A stretch of 64,000 nt of DNA from Actinopolymorpha pittospori (GTDB taxonomy: Bacteria > Actinomycetota > Actinomycetes > Propionibacteriales > Actinopolymorphaceae), in the NCBI RefSeq assembly GCF_014873875.1, contig NZ_JADBEM010000001.1:1612001-1676000 (forward strand), read 5' to 3'. The first letter of the stretch is position 1. Each line of letters begins with the position of its first letter. This document shows, piece by piece, positions 26,913 to 35,645 of the stretch. Below the pieces are notes generated by a model. The model was not told where the DNA came from and did no database searches. It saw only the letters and a program-made list of their open reading frames with translations. The position numbers and the translations under genes were made by a program.

Positions 26913-27037
26913 CGGAGGGCATGGGATTCGAACCCATGTGGCAGAGGGGTCCCTGCCAAGCGGTTTCCAAGAAGGATGCACACCCGCATACCACCTGCAC
27001 GTTCACCGACCGGAGCCAGACTTCACCGCGTATACGC
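26913..27037 (-). repeat. tRNA-Ser-derived module, copy B (anticodon position reads GGA)
   Basis: The 3' half of tRNA-Ser runs from the anticodon loop to the acceptor strand (GCCCTCC at 26914-26920), joined to the conserved flank GGTATGCGGGTG. The GCGTATACGC palindrome lies at 27028-27037, at the same 119.5-base distance as in copies A and C. Unlike the others the loop is CTTGGAAA, so the anticodon position is GGA instead of TGA. The variable arm pairs (TGGCAG/CTGCCA), but the anticodon and acceptor stems do not. Confidence 0.75.
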
Positions 27038-27341
27038 CGGCCATGCTTCGAGCGAGTGGTAGTCCGCCGGGCACCACCGGACTGGCGCTGCCGCCGTTGT
27101 GGCGACTCGGCCGAACCACGACCACCGCGGGTCGGTCAGAAATGCGCCCGAGTCCGGATGGACCGGCGTGAGGGCAGACTGCGGTCAAGATGAGGGCTGT
27201 GCTCGTGAGGCTCGCTCGTCGACCGCTTGCGGCTGGAGTGGCCGAGGCGATCTCCGCATGGAACGCGGCGAAGGTTTATTTGAGCACCCTGATCGAGAAT
27301 CTCGTTGAAACGGTGGGTGCCTTGCTGGACAGGTAGGGGAC

Positions 27342-27893
27342 GTGAGGACACCGATACCAGACCGGGAGACGCGCTTCCGGGCGCTCTACGCCGACGCATA
27401 CGCCGACGTGCTGCGCTTCGCGCAACGGCGCGTGCACCCCTCCCATGCGGAGGACGTCACCGCAGACGCCTTTCTGGTGGCATGGCGGCGCTTCGACGAC
27501 CTCCCGAACAGGCGAGACGACGTGCGGGCGTGGCTGTTCGGAATCGCTCGTCACTGCCTCCTCAACACCCAACGGGGCCAGGAGCGACGTGATGCCCTCG
27601 CCGTCCGGGTCGCCGAGGCGGTGTCGTCGGTGGGCTCGGCGGACGGACTCGACGCTGATCTCCTCGCGCAGCGGATCGACCTGGCGGCCGCATGGCGGCG
27701 ACTGAGCGAGACTGACCAGGAGGCGCTGTCGCTCACCGTCTTCGAGGACCTCACCTCACCCCAGGCGGGGCGGGTCCTCGGCATCACCGCCGCTTCCTAT
27801 CGCCTCCGGCTGCTGCGGGCCCGACGCGCCTTGCGCCGCCAGCTCGACCTCGCCGAGTCCTCCTCTTACGAGCAGATGGAGACCCAATCATGA
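27342..27893 (+). CDS. ECF-type RNA polymerase sigma factor
   Basis: A 183-residue sigma-70-like factor from GTG 27342, preceded by AGGTAGGGGAC. Region 2 spans residues about 10-60 (FRALYADAYADVLRFAQRRV, EDVTADAFLVAWRRFDDLP). Region 4 spans about 110-170 (AAWRRLSETDQEALSLTVFE, LTSPQAGRVLGITAASYRLR). Length is typical for ECF factors. It overlaps the next gene by four bases (ATGA), so it is co-expressed with the membrane protein that follows, its likely regulator. Targets are unknown. Confidence 0.92.
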   Translation: MRTPIPDRETRFRALYADAYADVLRFAQRRVHPSHAEDVTADAFLVAWRRFDDLPNRRDDVRAWLFGIARHCLLNTQRGQERRDALAVRVAEAVSSVGSADGLDADLLAQRIDLAAAWRRLSETDQEALSLTVFEDLTSPQAGRVLGITAASYRLRLLRARRALRRQLDLAESSSYEQMETQS

Positions 27894-28708
27894 ACGTGCA
27901 CACCGACTCCGCACTCCGCGCCCTCGACGCTACGACCGCAACTCTGTCTGCCGGGGAGCAGGAGCGCGCCCGGGCAACGCTCGAACGGATCGTCGCGACG
28001 ACCCCATCAACCCCGGCCGCGCAGCCCGCAGCCCCCACACCGGCTCGAGGATCCCGGCGCCGCCTAATTCTCCTCCCCATGGCCGCGCTCACACTGGCCC
28101 TCGCCTGGATGGTGATTCCTGCGCTGGGAGGCGACAACCCGGCATACGCGTCCTGGACTGCCACCCCCGCGTCCGTCACCAGCGTCGAGCTGAGCGCGGT
28201 GGCAGCTGCCTGCCGAGACAAATTGCGTGGCTCCTCCATCGACCTAGACAGGGCCAGGCTGGTGCTGTCCGAACGCCGGGGCGACCACGTCGCACTGCTC
28301 TACCGGACAGAGGACCCGGACATGTCAGGGGCATGCCTGGCGCGTAACCCGCGGGGGTCCACCGACGTCGACGACGTTGACGACGGGGTCGGCGGCAGCA
28401 CCGGGCCTGCACTGAAGGCACCCGCGACCGGATACACCCAAGGCGCGATCTCCCAGTTCGACGGAGCCTCGATCACCGACGGCGCAGTGGGCGCCGCGGT
28501 GACGGGCATCACCATCCACGCAGGCACCCTCACCGTCAATGCATCCGTGCAGAACGGCCGCTACGTGGCCTGGTGGCCCGGTCCCGCGTTCCCCAGCGGG
28601 TATGTCCAGCCGAGCGGCAAGGGGGGACCCGAGCCGATTCTCACCTACGACCTCACCCTGACCGACGGCACCGTCATCCACAACGCCCAGCCAACCCTCC
28701 CCTCCTGA
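27890..28708 (+). CDS. Membrane-anchored sigma-partner protein (CU044_5270-like)
   Basis: A 272-residue protein with an N-terminal cytoplasmic segment of about 60 residues (SALRALDATTATLSAGEQER), one membrane helix (LILLPMAALTLALAWMVIPA) and an extracytoplasmic domain of about 180 residues. The start ATG overlaps the sigma-factor stop. This architecture and position fit the actinobacterial CU044_5270-type proteins that accompany ECF sigma factors and may act as anti-sigma factors. No zinc-binding HxxxCxxC is visible, so it is not a classical ZAS anti-sigma factor. The outer domain would sense an unknown signal. Confidence 0.75.
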   Translation: MNVHTDSALRALDATTATLSAGEQERARATLERIVATTPSTPAAQPAAPTPARGSRRRLILLPMAALTLALAWMVIPALGGDNPAYASWTATPASVTSVELSAVAAACRDKLRGSSIDLDRARLVLSERRGDHVALLYRTEDPDMSGACLARNPRGSTDVDDVDDGVGGSTGPALKAPATGYTQGAISQFDGASITDGAVGAAVTGITIHAGTLTVNASVQNGRYVAWWPGPAFPSGYVQPSGKGGPEPILTYDLTLTDGTVIHNAQPTLPS

Positions 28709-28734
28709 CATGCCCCGACCGGAAAGGTGGAGGA

Positions 28735-28860
28735 CGCGCACGTGAGGATCGCGGACGCGACGGATTTCCACGTCGTAGTCGAGGAACGGCACGAACTCGG
28801 TCCAGGTGTTCTCCCACAGCCGGGTGATCGCCGGGTACCTCGCCCCCCAGGCTTAGACCA
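28735..28860 (-). pseudogene. IS256-family transposase, C-terminal scrap
   Basis: The minus strand reads WGARYPAITRLWENTWTEFV then PFLDYDVEIRRV, the conserved end of IS256-family (mutator-type) transposases just before the IxSTNAIE motif. Nothing else of the gene remains. Confidence 0.7.
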
Positions 28861-28984
28861 GCTCCTGCCCTATAACCCGTCGCTGATTCATAGGTCTGCC
28901 CCAACTGTTCGCGAGCGGGCGGGTACGGATCGCTAGGCTTCCGGCTCATGCGATCATCGCTCGGCGCCTATCCAAGCCCCTCTT

Positions 28985-30350
28985 CTCTCGGCTGGAAGTA
29001 ACCGAGTGGCTAGAAGGCCGCGGCCACAAACCCAGAAAGGACGCGGGGGAGACCGACGTCTGGGCAGCGCTGAACCTCCTGCGCGGAGCGGTCTCGGCGG
29101 ACGAAGCCGCCGAACTCGTGCTGTCGCTCGCAGTGGAGCGGAAGACGGGAGCTGCTACGGCCGGTGAGCATCTGCAGTCGGCCCCTCGACCCTCGCTCGG
29201 GTGCAGGAGGCGGTCGAGCGTGTCGACCCGGACAAGCTCGCCTCGGCAGCAGACTTCGCGCTGGAACGGCTCGCCAAGTCACAGGGCAAGGTCGGTGCGA
29301 ACTTTGGCTTCGTCGGTTCGCGTACCACAACGATGCTCGCCAACCTTGCGGCCGCTCGTCCCGGCGGAGTGCTCTACGACCCGGCCTGCGGGATCGGCCC
29401 CGCACTACTTGAGTCGGTCACGCTCGGGGCACGCCCGGAGCGAGTCATCGGACACGACATCAACGAGCGGGCGCTCCACATCGCTGAGCAGCGTGCGGAG
29501 CTGCACGGCATTGACATCGAGCTGACGAAGACCGACATTCTCTCCGCGGATGTGGACCCGACTCTGCGCGCAGATGTGGTCATCCTCGAGCCAGCCTTCG
29601 GGCTCAGGTTGGATGCTTCAGCACGCCTCACCGACGCCCGCTTCCAGTTCGGGACGCCGCCGCGCTCCTCGGCCGACACTGCATGGCTTCAGCACGTTGT
29701 CGCTCACCTGGCTGAGACAGGACGCGGATATGTTCTCAGCCCATCCGGCACGCTCCTTCGCGGTGGCGAGGAGCGGAGCATCCGCACGGAGCTCGTACGC
29801 CGCGGCTGCGTGGAAGCCGTCGTCGGGCTGTCGGGCAAGCTGCTTCCGCACACTTCGATCCCGCTGGCGCTGTGGGTGCTCCGACGACCGGTCAGCGCGC
29901 CTGCCACCGAGCAGGTCCTCTTCATCGATGCCTCTGAGGCGGTAGCGCCCGAGAACCGCGTGGCGACATGGCTCAACGATCCCGCCACTCGTCAGGACGT
30001 CCCGCACGTCGAAGTCCCAGTTGCAGATGTGGCTCGCGGCGGAGTCGGTGTTCACGCCGCAGCGGTGGGTCGACCGGATCGAGCGCGAGCCTGGCGAGGT
30101 GTCTGATGCCTACGCCGACGGGTGGCGCGCCATCCACGACACCATGCGCAAACTGCAGAACGTCTTGTCGGCGTTCGCACACTTTGCGACCTTCTCCAAG
30201 TCTCGTGTGATGAGCGTTGGGGAACTGGTCGAGCAAGGCGTACTGGACCTTCGCCTTGGCCGACCCAAGGAGCGCTACGAGGGTGCTCCCGATGAGCTGC
30301 GCGAACGGATCGCGACGGCGGCAGATCTTCGTGACGGCACTAGCCGGTGA
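28985..30350 (+). pseudogene. Type I restriction-modification N6-adenine methyltransferase (HsdM-like), broken
   Basis: Three frames assemble a methyltransferase. TEWLEGRGHKPRKDAGETDV, ALNLLRGAVSADEAAELVLS is the N-terminal helical domain. VQEAVERVDPDKLASAADFA and GGVLYDPACGIGPALLES follow (motif I, DPACGIG), then VVILEPAFGL at motif IV, where HsdM normally has NPPF/Y. After 30031 (one extra G) the frame shifts to AAESVFTPQRWVDRIEREPG ... VMSVGELVEQGVLDLRLGRP and ends at 30350. The target-recognition half is missing. Loss of N in NPPF plus frameshifts argue for an inactive enzyme. No restriction subunit is nearby. Confidence 0.7.
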
Positions 30351-30912
30351 GTTCGGCGAGGCGCTGAGTCCTTCGGCGGCGTCGCCGTAGTCCTCGTCGA
30401 GTGCCTCGAGGACGTCGCCCTCGGCGACCGTCGGGTCGATCTGGCGGAGCCAGGCCGTGATGGCGGGCGGAGGCGGTCTGCCAGTCGGTGCTGCCGTACT
30501 GGCGCCTGAGTCGGGCGAGATAGGGATCGCCCCACGCGAAGGCCTCGAGCCGGTCCTCGACCAGGCCAAAGCCGAGCAGCAGCGGCGGGTCCAGGCGGCT
30601 CGCGGGGCTGGTCGCGGTCGACAGGCAACCGGCGAACATGGCGCCGTCCTCGGACCAGCCGGCGGCGACCTGGCCGCCGAGTTCGATGGCGAGGGCCTGG
30701 GTGAAGCCAGTGAGAACGGCGACGTCACGGTCCTCGGCGTTCCACACTCCGGTGAGGCATTCGCGGCTGAAAGCGCCACTCCAGCCGGCGCCGGTCGGCC
30801 AGTCCTGCAGGTCGAGGTCGACCTCAAGGCTGCGTTGCAGGTCGGCCACCGCCTGGGTGGCGGAGATGGCGCCGGGAGCGTGGGTAATGATCCACGAGCC
30901 ATACATCGACAT
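30340..30912 (-). pseudogene. Unknown protein, second of a pair, with compensating frameshifts
   Basis: From ATG 30912 (MSMYGSWIITHAPGAISATQ, with AGGAAG upstream) a soluble protein of about 190 residues unfolds: LQDWPTGAGWSGAFSREC, MFAGCLSTATSPASRLDPPL, EAFAWGDPYLARLRRQYG. Between about 30490 and 30370 the sensible reading is in a neighbouring frame (ITAWLRQIDPTVAEGDVLEA, LDEDYGDAAEGL). It returns to the first frame for RLAELTG at 30340. So there is one gain and one loss of a base. I do not recognise a family. It is 17 bases downstream of the gene at 30930, likely one operon. Confidence 0.5.
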
Positions 30913-30929
30913 CGGTATGTCTTCCTTGC

Positions 30930-31930
30930 TCAGTCCGACAGGATCCGGGACGGCCAGTCGTTCGGGTCGTACTCGCGTGGTTCCCTCTTGATCAGTACCG
31001 GCTCGAGCAGGTCCCTGACCGCGCGGAGCTGGTCGTCGGTGTAGGCCGTGATGGGTGCGCCGATGGCTACCACGGTGTAGTCGTGCCCGGCGTCGTCGGG
31101 GACGTGTTCGACCCGCAGACCGGAGGCCTGGGCGGCCGCGGTCAGCGCGGCGGTGCAATAGCCACGCGGATGCTCACGCGCCAGGCGTGACCCCTCCCGC
31201 AAAATCCCGTACCACTCGTCGTACGGCGTGCTGAACGGAAGTGTCTCCGGGTCGCAGGTCACGAACCCCCACACCGCGTCCAACCGCTCGCCAACTGGCG
31301 CAAGCCAGGTCCAAAACGCCTCCGCGACGGCGTCCTCCTCCCACGGGCGCAGACAGGTCGACAACACCGACACCCGCACATCCGCGCCCTCGTGCGGATC
31401 CTGGAAGCCCACATCGATGTCGACCACTGTCGGGTCGTCCGGATCCGGACTACGACCCTCGATGGCCAGGTGAGCACCTGCCGAGTCCACATCCCGGGCG
31501 TCCAGCCGCGACTGGAGCCTGTCGAACCTCTTCTCCGTCCACCGCCCACCGGCGGGAAGACGGTCCGCTCCGCGACGAAGCCCAGGGTGCGCTGATCCTC
31601 GTGGGCGTACGTGACCAGGACGCGGGCCCGTTGACGTGACGTCTCGCCCCGGGCCTGGTGCAAGAGGTTGTAGAGGGCCTCGGCTCCGGACCACGCGGCT
31701 TCGTAGTCGCGCCTCGTCGCTGAGCTCTTCCGCCTGGTCCTCGGGCAGGAGTTCGGCGCGGATGCCCTGAGACCAGGACAGGGACCGTTTCCCCAGGGTG
31801 GCTTTCTCGTACTCGTGCCACACGTCCAGGGCGTCGGCGTCGCCGGTGATGCGGATGTACTGCAACCAGGAGACGACGAAGGACGGCCCAAGTGGGAGAT
31901 CCAGGTCCTCGCCGGTTTCCGTGACTTTCG
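30930..31930 (-). pseudogene. Unknown protein, first of a pair, with compensating frameshifts
   Basis: A soluble protein reads TETGEDLDLPLGPSFVVSWL, ITGDADALDVWHEYEKATLG. In a shifted frame it reads YEAAWSGAEALYNLLHQARG and RVLVTYAHEDQRTLGFVAER, then back to WTEKRFDRLQSRLDARDV, VDIDVGFQDPHEGADVRVSV, PYDEWYGILREGSRLAREHP and the end NDWPSRILSD at 30930. Again one base gained and one lost. Its N-terminus is fused to a phage capsid fragment at about 31925, so the true start is lost. The family is unknown to me. It precedes the equally unknown gene at 30912. Confidence 0.5.
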
Positions 31931-32050
31931 CGCACGTAGAGCCGTGCCTGTGACCAGTCGGCCAGCAGCGCCGTACCGGTCGGCAGGGACGTGGACACCA
32001 CGTACGGGCGCGGTCCAAGGATGTTGGAGGCAGTGCCCAGCAGGGGAGTG
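31925..32050 (-). pseudogene. HK97-type major capsid protein, C-terminal scrap
   Basis: The minus strand reads TPLLGTASNILGPRPYVVST then SLPTGTALLADWSQARLYVR. In HK97-fold capsid proteins this region (VVST.lP.GTAl.gDwsqallyvRe) lies near the C-terminus. It passes directly into the unknown gene at lower coordinates. It is the only structural phage gene fragment I see in the window. Confidence 0.6.
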
Positions 32051-32080
32051 CTCCAGGTTTCCTAGTTGTACTCGGAGCGG

Positions 32081-32434
32081 TCAGGCTCCGGCGGCTTTTC
32101 GCGACGCCCGCACCAGTCGTTCGACGAGGTCATCCGGGATCGGTTTCCGTGGCGAGAAGGTGATGCCGGTCTTGGTCGCCTTGAGGCCGACGGCCGCGAT
32201 TTCTTCGGCATGTTCGGAGATGGCGCTGGGAAGGAGATACAGCCCGCACTGCTTACTGAACGCCGCATAGCTCGCGACGACCGAGCCACTGATACTGAAC
32301 CCCGGCATGTTGTAGGCCACGACCTCCTCCGCCTCCGGCAGCGCGCTGGCCAAAAGCGCGCGCAACCGTTTCAGTGAGGGCCGGAATGGCTCGGGTGCCG
32401 CGGCAATGTAGGCGTCGTGGTCGACCATCGTCAT
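32081..32434 (-). CDS. DUF1801/YdhG-like small protein
   Basis: A 117-residue protein with the pattern of the YdhG/YjbR-like DUF1801 family: YIAAAPEPFRPSLKRLRALL, LPEAEEVVAYNMPGFSISGS, FSKQCGLYLLP, GITFSPRKPIPDDLVERLVR. Full length and uninterrupted, with GAGGCACAACC upstream of the ATG. Members are small cytoplasmic proteins of uncertain role (some were proposed as iron chaperones on structural grounds). It stands alone among phage and transposon scraps. Confidence 0.88.
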   Translation of the reverse strand: MTMVDHDAYIAAAPEPFRPSLKRLRALLASALPEAEEVVAYNMPGFSISGSVVASYAAFSKQCGLYLLPSAISEHAEEIAAVGLKATKTGITFSPRKPIPDDLVERLVRASRKAAGA

Positions 32435-32529
32435 GGTTGTGCCTCGCTTCTGATTCCGATTCTTTTCAAGATTCCGTTTCCTTCAGTGCCGACCCCAGAC
32501 TCGGCCGCTAGGCGTATCCGGCCAGGACG

Positions 32530-32700
32530 TTGGTTACAGGCGGCTGATCGGTGGTTTGCCTGCTCGGCCGTGAGCGCGCCAGCCGCCGCCGTCGGGGATC
32601 TTGCCGAGTTTCTTGATGTCCATGTGCACCAGTCGCCAGGCCGGTCCCGTTCGTAGCGCTGCGCGGTCTGTTTGGAGGATCGGATGACCTCACCGGTCAT
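32530..32700 (-). pseudogene. IS481-type transposase scrap
   Basis: The minus strand gives SSKQTAQRYERDRPG and, shifted, LVHMDIKKLGKIPDGGGWRA. This is the start of the integrase core (first catalytic Asp in HMDIKK) of IS481/IS3-type transposases, similar to the complete element at 38-39 kb. Both ends are lost. Confidence 0.6.
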
Positions 32701-32837
32701 CGGGTCACACGCACGCAGACACGAGACGCCGTGAGGCGCAGGATCCGTGACACGACCGCCCTGCGGGCGGCGCGCCGACGTCTTCCACCTCGTCTCGCTC
32801 GAACCACTCGCCGGGAACCTTCACTGAGCCACTCATG

Positions 32838-33122
32838 TCAGGCCAACTGGTCGTCGACGGACACGGCCAGGAGCTCGGCCATGTGTGCAGCAACGTCGGT
32901 CGGTGGCTGGCGACGGCCGCGTTCGTGGCTGGCGACGGTGTACGTGGTTCGCCCGATGGCGGCGGCCAGCTGGGTCGTCGACAGGCCGGCGGTCTCCCTT
33001 CGATCCAGAGCTGCTCCTGCCTGCCACGACTGTCCCCTAACGTCATCATTTGTAGGGTCCGATCCTGCCACCTTCACTCGTTGAACCGCGCGAACCCTCG
33101 TTGTGGCCATGTGTTGCGACAC
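32838..33122 (-). CDS. XRE-type helix-turn-helix protein
   Basis: A 94-codon frame whose last 60 residues are a clear XRE/Cro helix-turn-helix: LDRRETAGLSTTQLAAAIGR, TTYTVASHERGRRQPPTDVA, AHMAELLAVSVDDQLA. The N-terminal 35 residues (THRVRAVQRVKVAGSDPTND) are not part of the fold. A later alternative start is likely, or the gene is a domain scrap. It ends right after the domain, as many small phage/plasmid repressors do. The target is unknown. Confidence 0.55.
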   Translation of the reverse strand: MSQHMATTRVRAVQRVKVAGSDPTNDDVRGQSWQAGAALDRRETAGLSTTQLAAAIGRTTYTVASHERGRRQPPTDVAAHMAELLAVSVDDQLA

Positions 33123-33194
33123 CGATTGCGTGCGGCAGCAAACAGCGTGCGGACCCTCCGCGCCACCTCAGTCACCAGCCCCTCCGGCGGGGTG

Positions 33195-33552
33195 GTGAGG
33201 ACTTTCTGTACGTCTTCAAGGGCGGCCCCAACCGGGCCGCCGCGCCCGCCCGATGGCGCCGGCTCTCCCTCCGCGCCTTCGGCGCCCGGTCGGCCGGCGC
33301 GGCTGGGCGCGAAAAGAAGGCCGCCAGAAGACTGACGACCCTCACAGCGTCGGCACCGATCCTCGAGGACCTGGCGGTGGCCGGGGCGGGCCGGCGGCTT
33401 TACCCACCTCGCTTGGTCCGGGTCCCGAAGACCGGGGGCCCACGGCGGACGGTTGGCGGCAGGCAGCAAGCTGGCCGCCGAGCCGGGACAGGCTACGGGC
33501 CCCCGGCCTCCCGGACCAAGCCAGGCCACCGGCCAAACCCGCCGCCCCTCCG
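33195..33552. repeat. Structured dispersed repeat, copy 1
   Basis: About 360 bases homologous to 55546-55901. It folds into conserved hairpins: GGCGGCCC (33221-33228) with GGGCCGCC (33234-33241); GCTTGGTCCGGG (33411-33422) with CCCGGACCAAGC (33510-33521); and inside the latter GGCGGC.GGCAGC-AA-GCTGGCCGCC. The conserved unpaired text includes TACGTCTTCAAGGGCGG, CCTCCGCGCCTTCGGCGCCC and CCGGGACAGGCTACGGGCC. It does not encode a protein. It lies just upstream of the epimerase gene. Confidence 0.7.
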
Positions 33553-33623
33553 GGCGCGACCGCCCAAGCTCTGTCATCCATCCCGATCGATCCCGTGAGC
33601 CAGTCCCAGTAGCCTTGGCCGGC

Positions 33624-34583
33624 ATGCGACTTCTTATCCTTGGCGGTACGTCGTTTGTCGGGCGTGCGATTGTGGCCGACGCGCTGCAGTCTGGTGCCGA
33701 AGTGACACTGTTTGGGCGCGGTAAGACCGGCGCAGACCTGTTCCCCGATGTTCCGCGACGGATCGGCGACCGGGACTCCGGGGACTATGCAGCGCTTCAG
33801 GATGGCAGCTGGGACGCGGTGGTGGACGTGAGCGGATACGTGCCACGTCACGTCAGACAGGCAATGGAGACGCTCGACGACCGGGTAGATCGCTACTTGT
33901 TCATCTCCAGCCACGCGGTCTACGTCGACGAGGCAGGACCAGGCAACGACGAGAGCACACCACGCCGGCCGCCTGAACGCGACACCGAGAAGCTCGACCA
34001 GGACACCTACGGGCGATGCAAGGTCGCCTGTGAGGACGACGTAGTAGGACGCTACGGCTCGCGGGCCACGATCGTCCGGTCGGGCAAGGTCGCCGGCCCG
34101 CATGACACCCAGGACACCTTCACCTACTGGGTGCGCAGAGCAGCTTGTGGCGGTCGAGTAGCCCTCCCAGGGGAGCCTGAACAGCCCGTACAAGTGATCG
34201 ACGTTCGCGACCTGGCCCGCCTTGTCGTGCAGCTCCTGTTCGACGAGCGAGGCGGAGCGTTCAACGCCGTCGGCCCTGCCCAGCCGTCCACCCTCGCCGA
34301 GCTCATCCATACCTGCGCGGCCGCGGCGGGCACGCAGGTCGAACTTGTGCCCATTCCCGCCGACACGGTGCCGCGGTTATTTCCGCTTGTCCGGCCAGCC
34401 TGGTCGACGCAACAGCGAAGCGCAGACAAGGCCCGAGGAGCCGGTTTGCCAGCAACTCCACTTCACACGACAGCAGCCGACGTCTTGGCATGGGACCGCC
34501 TGCGCGGACAACCGCCCCTGCGATGCGGACTGTCTCCCGCGGACGAGGAGAAGCTGCTCCGCGAGCACAGTGGATCCAGATGA
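33624..34583 (+). CDS. NAD-dependent epimerase/dehydratase-family protein
   Basis: A 319-residue cytoplasmic extended-SDR protein. MRLLILGGTSFVGRAIVADA is the Rossmann GGTxFxG loop. VVDVSGYVPRHV, YLFISSHAVYVD and TYGRCKVACED follow, where Y and K of YGRCK are the catalytic pair. PVQVIDVRDLARLVVQLLF marks the substrate domain. The start ATG 33624 is 8 bases after AGCCTTGG-type sequence without a strong ribosome site; the open frame reaches further upstream into the structured repeat but is not protein-like there. Similar actinobacterial proteins are annotated as reductases or epimerases without a known substrate. Confidence 0.88.
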   Translation: MRLLILGGTSFVGRAIVADALQSGAEVTLFGRGKTGADLFPDVPRRIGDRDSGDYAALQDGSWDAVVDVSGYVPRHVRQAMETLDDRVDRYLFISSHAVYVDEAGPGNDESTPRRPPERDTEKLDQDTYGRCKVACEDDVVGRYGSRATIVRSGKVAGPHDTQDTFTYWVRRAACGGRVALPGEPEQPVQVIDVRDLARLVVQLLFDERGGAFNAVGPAQPSTLAELIHTCAAAAGTQVELVPIPADTVPRLFPLVRPAWSTQQRSADKARGAGLPATPLHTTAADVLAWDRLRGQPPLRCGLSPADEEKLLREHSGSR

Positions 34584-34916
34584 GAGGGAATCGAGCCGCC
34601 CGTGGTCGCCTACGTCGCGATCTTCGTGGTCTTCGAATCGATGGCCGGTGACCCATGAGGCGCACGTCCGCGGGAGCCATGCCGACGCGGCGCAGACCTT
34701 TAGCGCGGTGAAGCTGGCCACGATCTGGCCACACAACGCCATACGGAGACGACAGACGATCGAGAGCACCACGCCTCGCACCCGCAGGTCAGAGTCCACT
34801 TGCGCTGTGATCCGAACTGCTCCAACCGAGTTCCTAACCCGTGTCTCGACCGAACCCGCCCGCCCGCGGTGTCGGCTTCGCGCCCCAGGTGGCTCCGGAT
34901 CTGCCATGATCCCGAT

Positions 34917-35021
34917 GTGAGCCAATCCCGACGAGTGCCGACCTGGGTATGGTGCGTGCTCGCACTCGTCCTGGCCTTCGTGGTCTGGTCGTTTGTCGGC
35001 GACCTGACGTCCTCGAGGTAG
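34917..35021 (+). CDS. Possible 34-residue single-span membrane peptide
   Basis: GTG 34917 opens VSQSRRVPTWVWCVLALVLA followed by FVVWSFVGDLTSSR and a stop. It has a positively charged N-terminus and one clean membrane helix. No ribosome site is obvious. It lies in the flank of tRNA-Ser module C, where small element-borne genes would be expected. It may be chance. Confidence 0.3.
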   Translation: MSQSRRVPTWVWCVLALVLAFVVWSFVGDLTSSR

Positions 35022-35326
35022 CCCAGCCTGAACGCGACGCCAGTCGTGACGCCAACCGAGCCGGGCACGCCCAGGCAGTAGCCAACTGAGCAAGATCACC
35101 GCGAGGGCCATGCAGTACCGCCCGTCGACATGCCCAGGCCTGAAAAGCGGAAGCTCGGCGAGCCGAAGCGCCGCGGGAACTGCCCCCCGTCTGGCCCCGA
35201 AATAGCCCCCGAGCAGTGAGATCCGCCGAGCTTCGCCGGACCAAAGCGAGACCCAGCGAGCCGCCAGGACCAGCGCCGCTAGAACGGCGTTTCCGCAGGT
35301 CAGGACGGCTAACCACCAGGTCAGAG

Positions 35327-35451
35327 CGGAGGGCATGGGATTCGAACCCATGTGGCAGAGGGGTCCCTGCCAAGCGGTTTTCAAGACGGATGCACACCCT
35401 CATGCCACCTGCACGTTCGCCGATCCGAGCCGAACTTCGCCGCGTATACGC
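35327..35451 (-). repeat. tRNA-Ser-derived module, copy C
   Basis: The same build as copies A and B: a tRNA-Ser 3' half (anticodon TGA loop to GCCCTCC at 35328-35334), conserved non-tRNA flank (GGCATGAGGGTG) and GCGTATACGC at 35442-35451. The sequence beyond the tRNA 3' end (35290-35326, GGCTAACCACCAGGTCAGAG) is nearly identical to that beyond the intact tRNA at 56.7 kb, and weaker similarity continues to about 35190. So copy C shares a flank with the real gene. Confidence 0.75.
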
Positions 35452-35645
35452 CGCACCATGACCCGGGCAGCCACAGCCCGCCGGACACCACCAGACCGAC
35501 ATCAGCCCCGCCTGATGACGCAGCCAAACCGCTACCGCCGCGCCGATGTCGAACGCCTGCCGGCAGGCGTCCCGAAGGTGCGGACGTCGACCATGGGCAC
35601 TGCCAACCGGCGCTGCCGACACGGCGGCTGCTGGCATCGTCGTCA

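Noticed and set aside
26921..27193. Short frames beginning MGFEPMWQRG at every tRNA-Ser copy
   Set aside because: They are the antisense of the tRNA T-arm and variable arm and recur at all modules. They are not genes.
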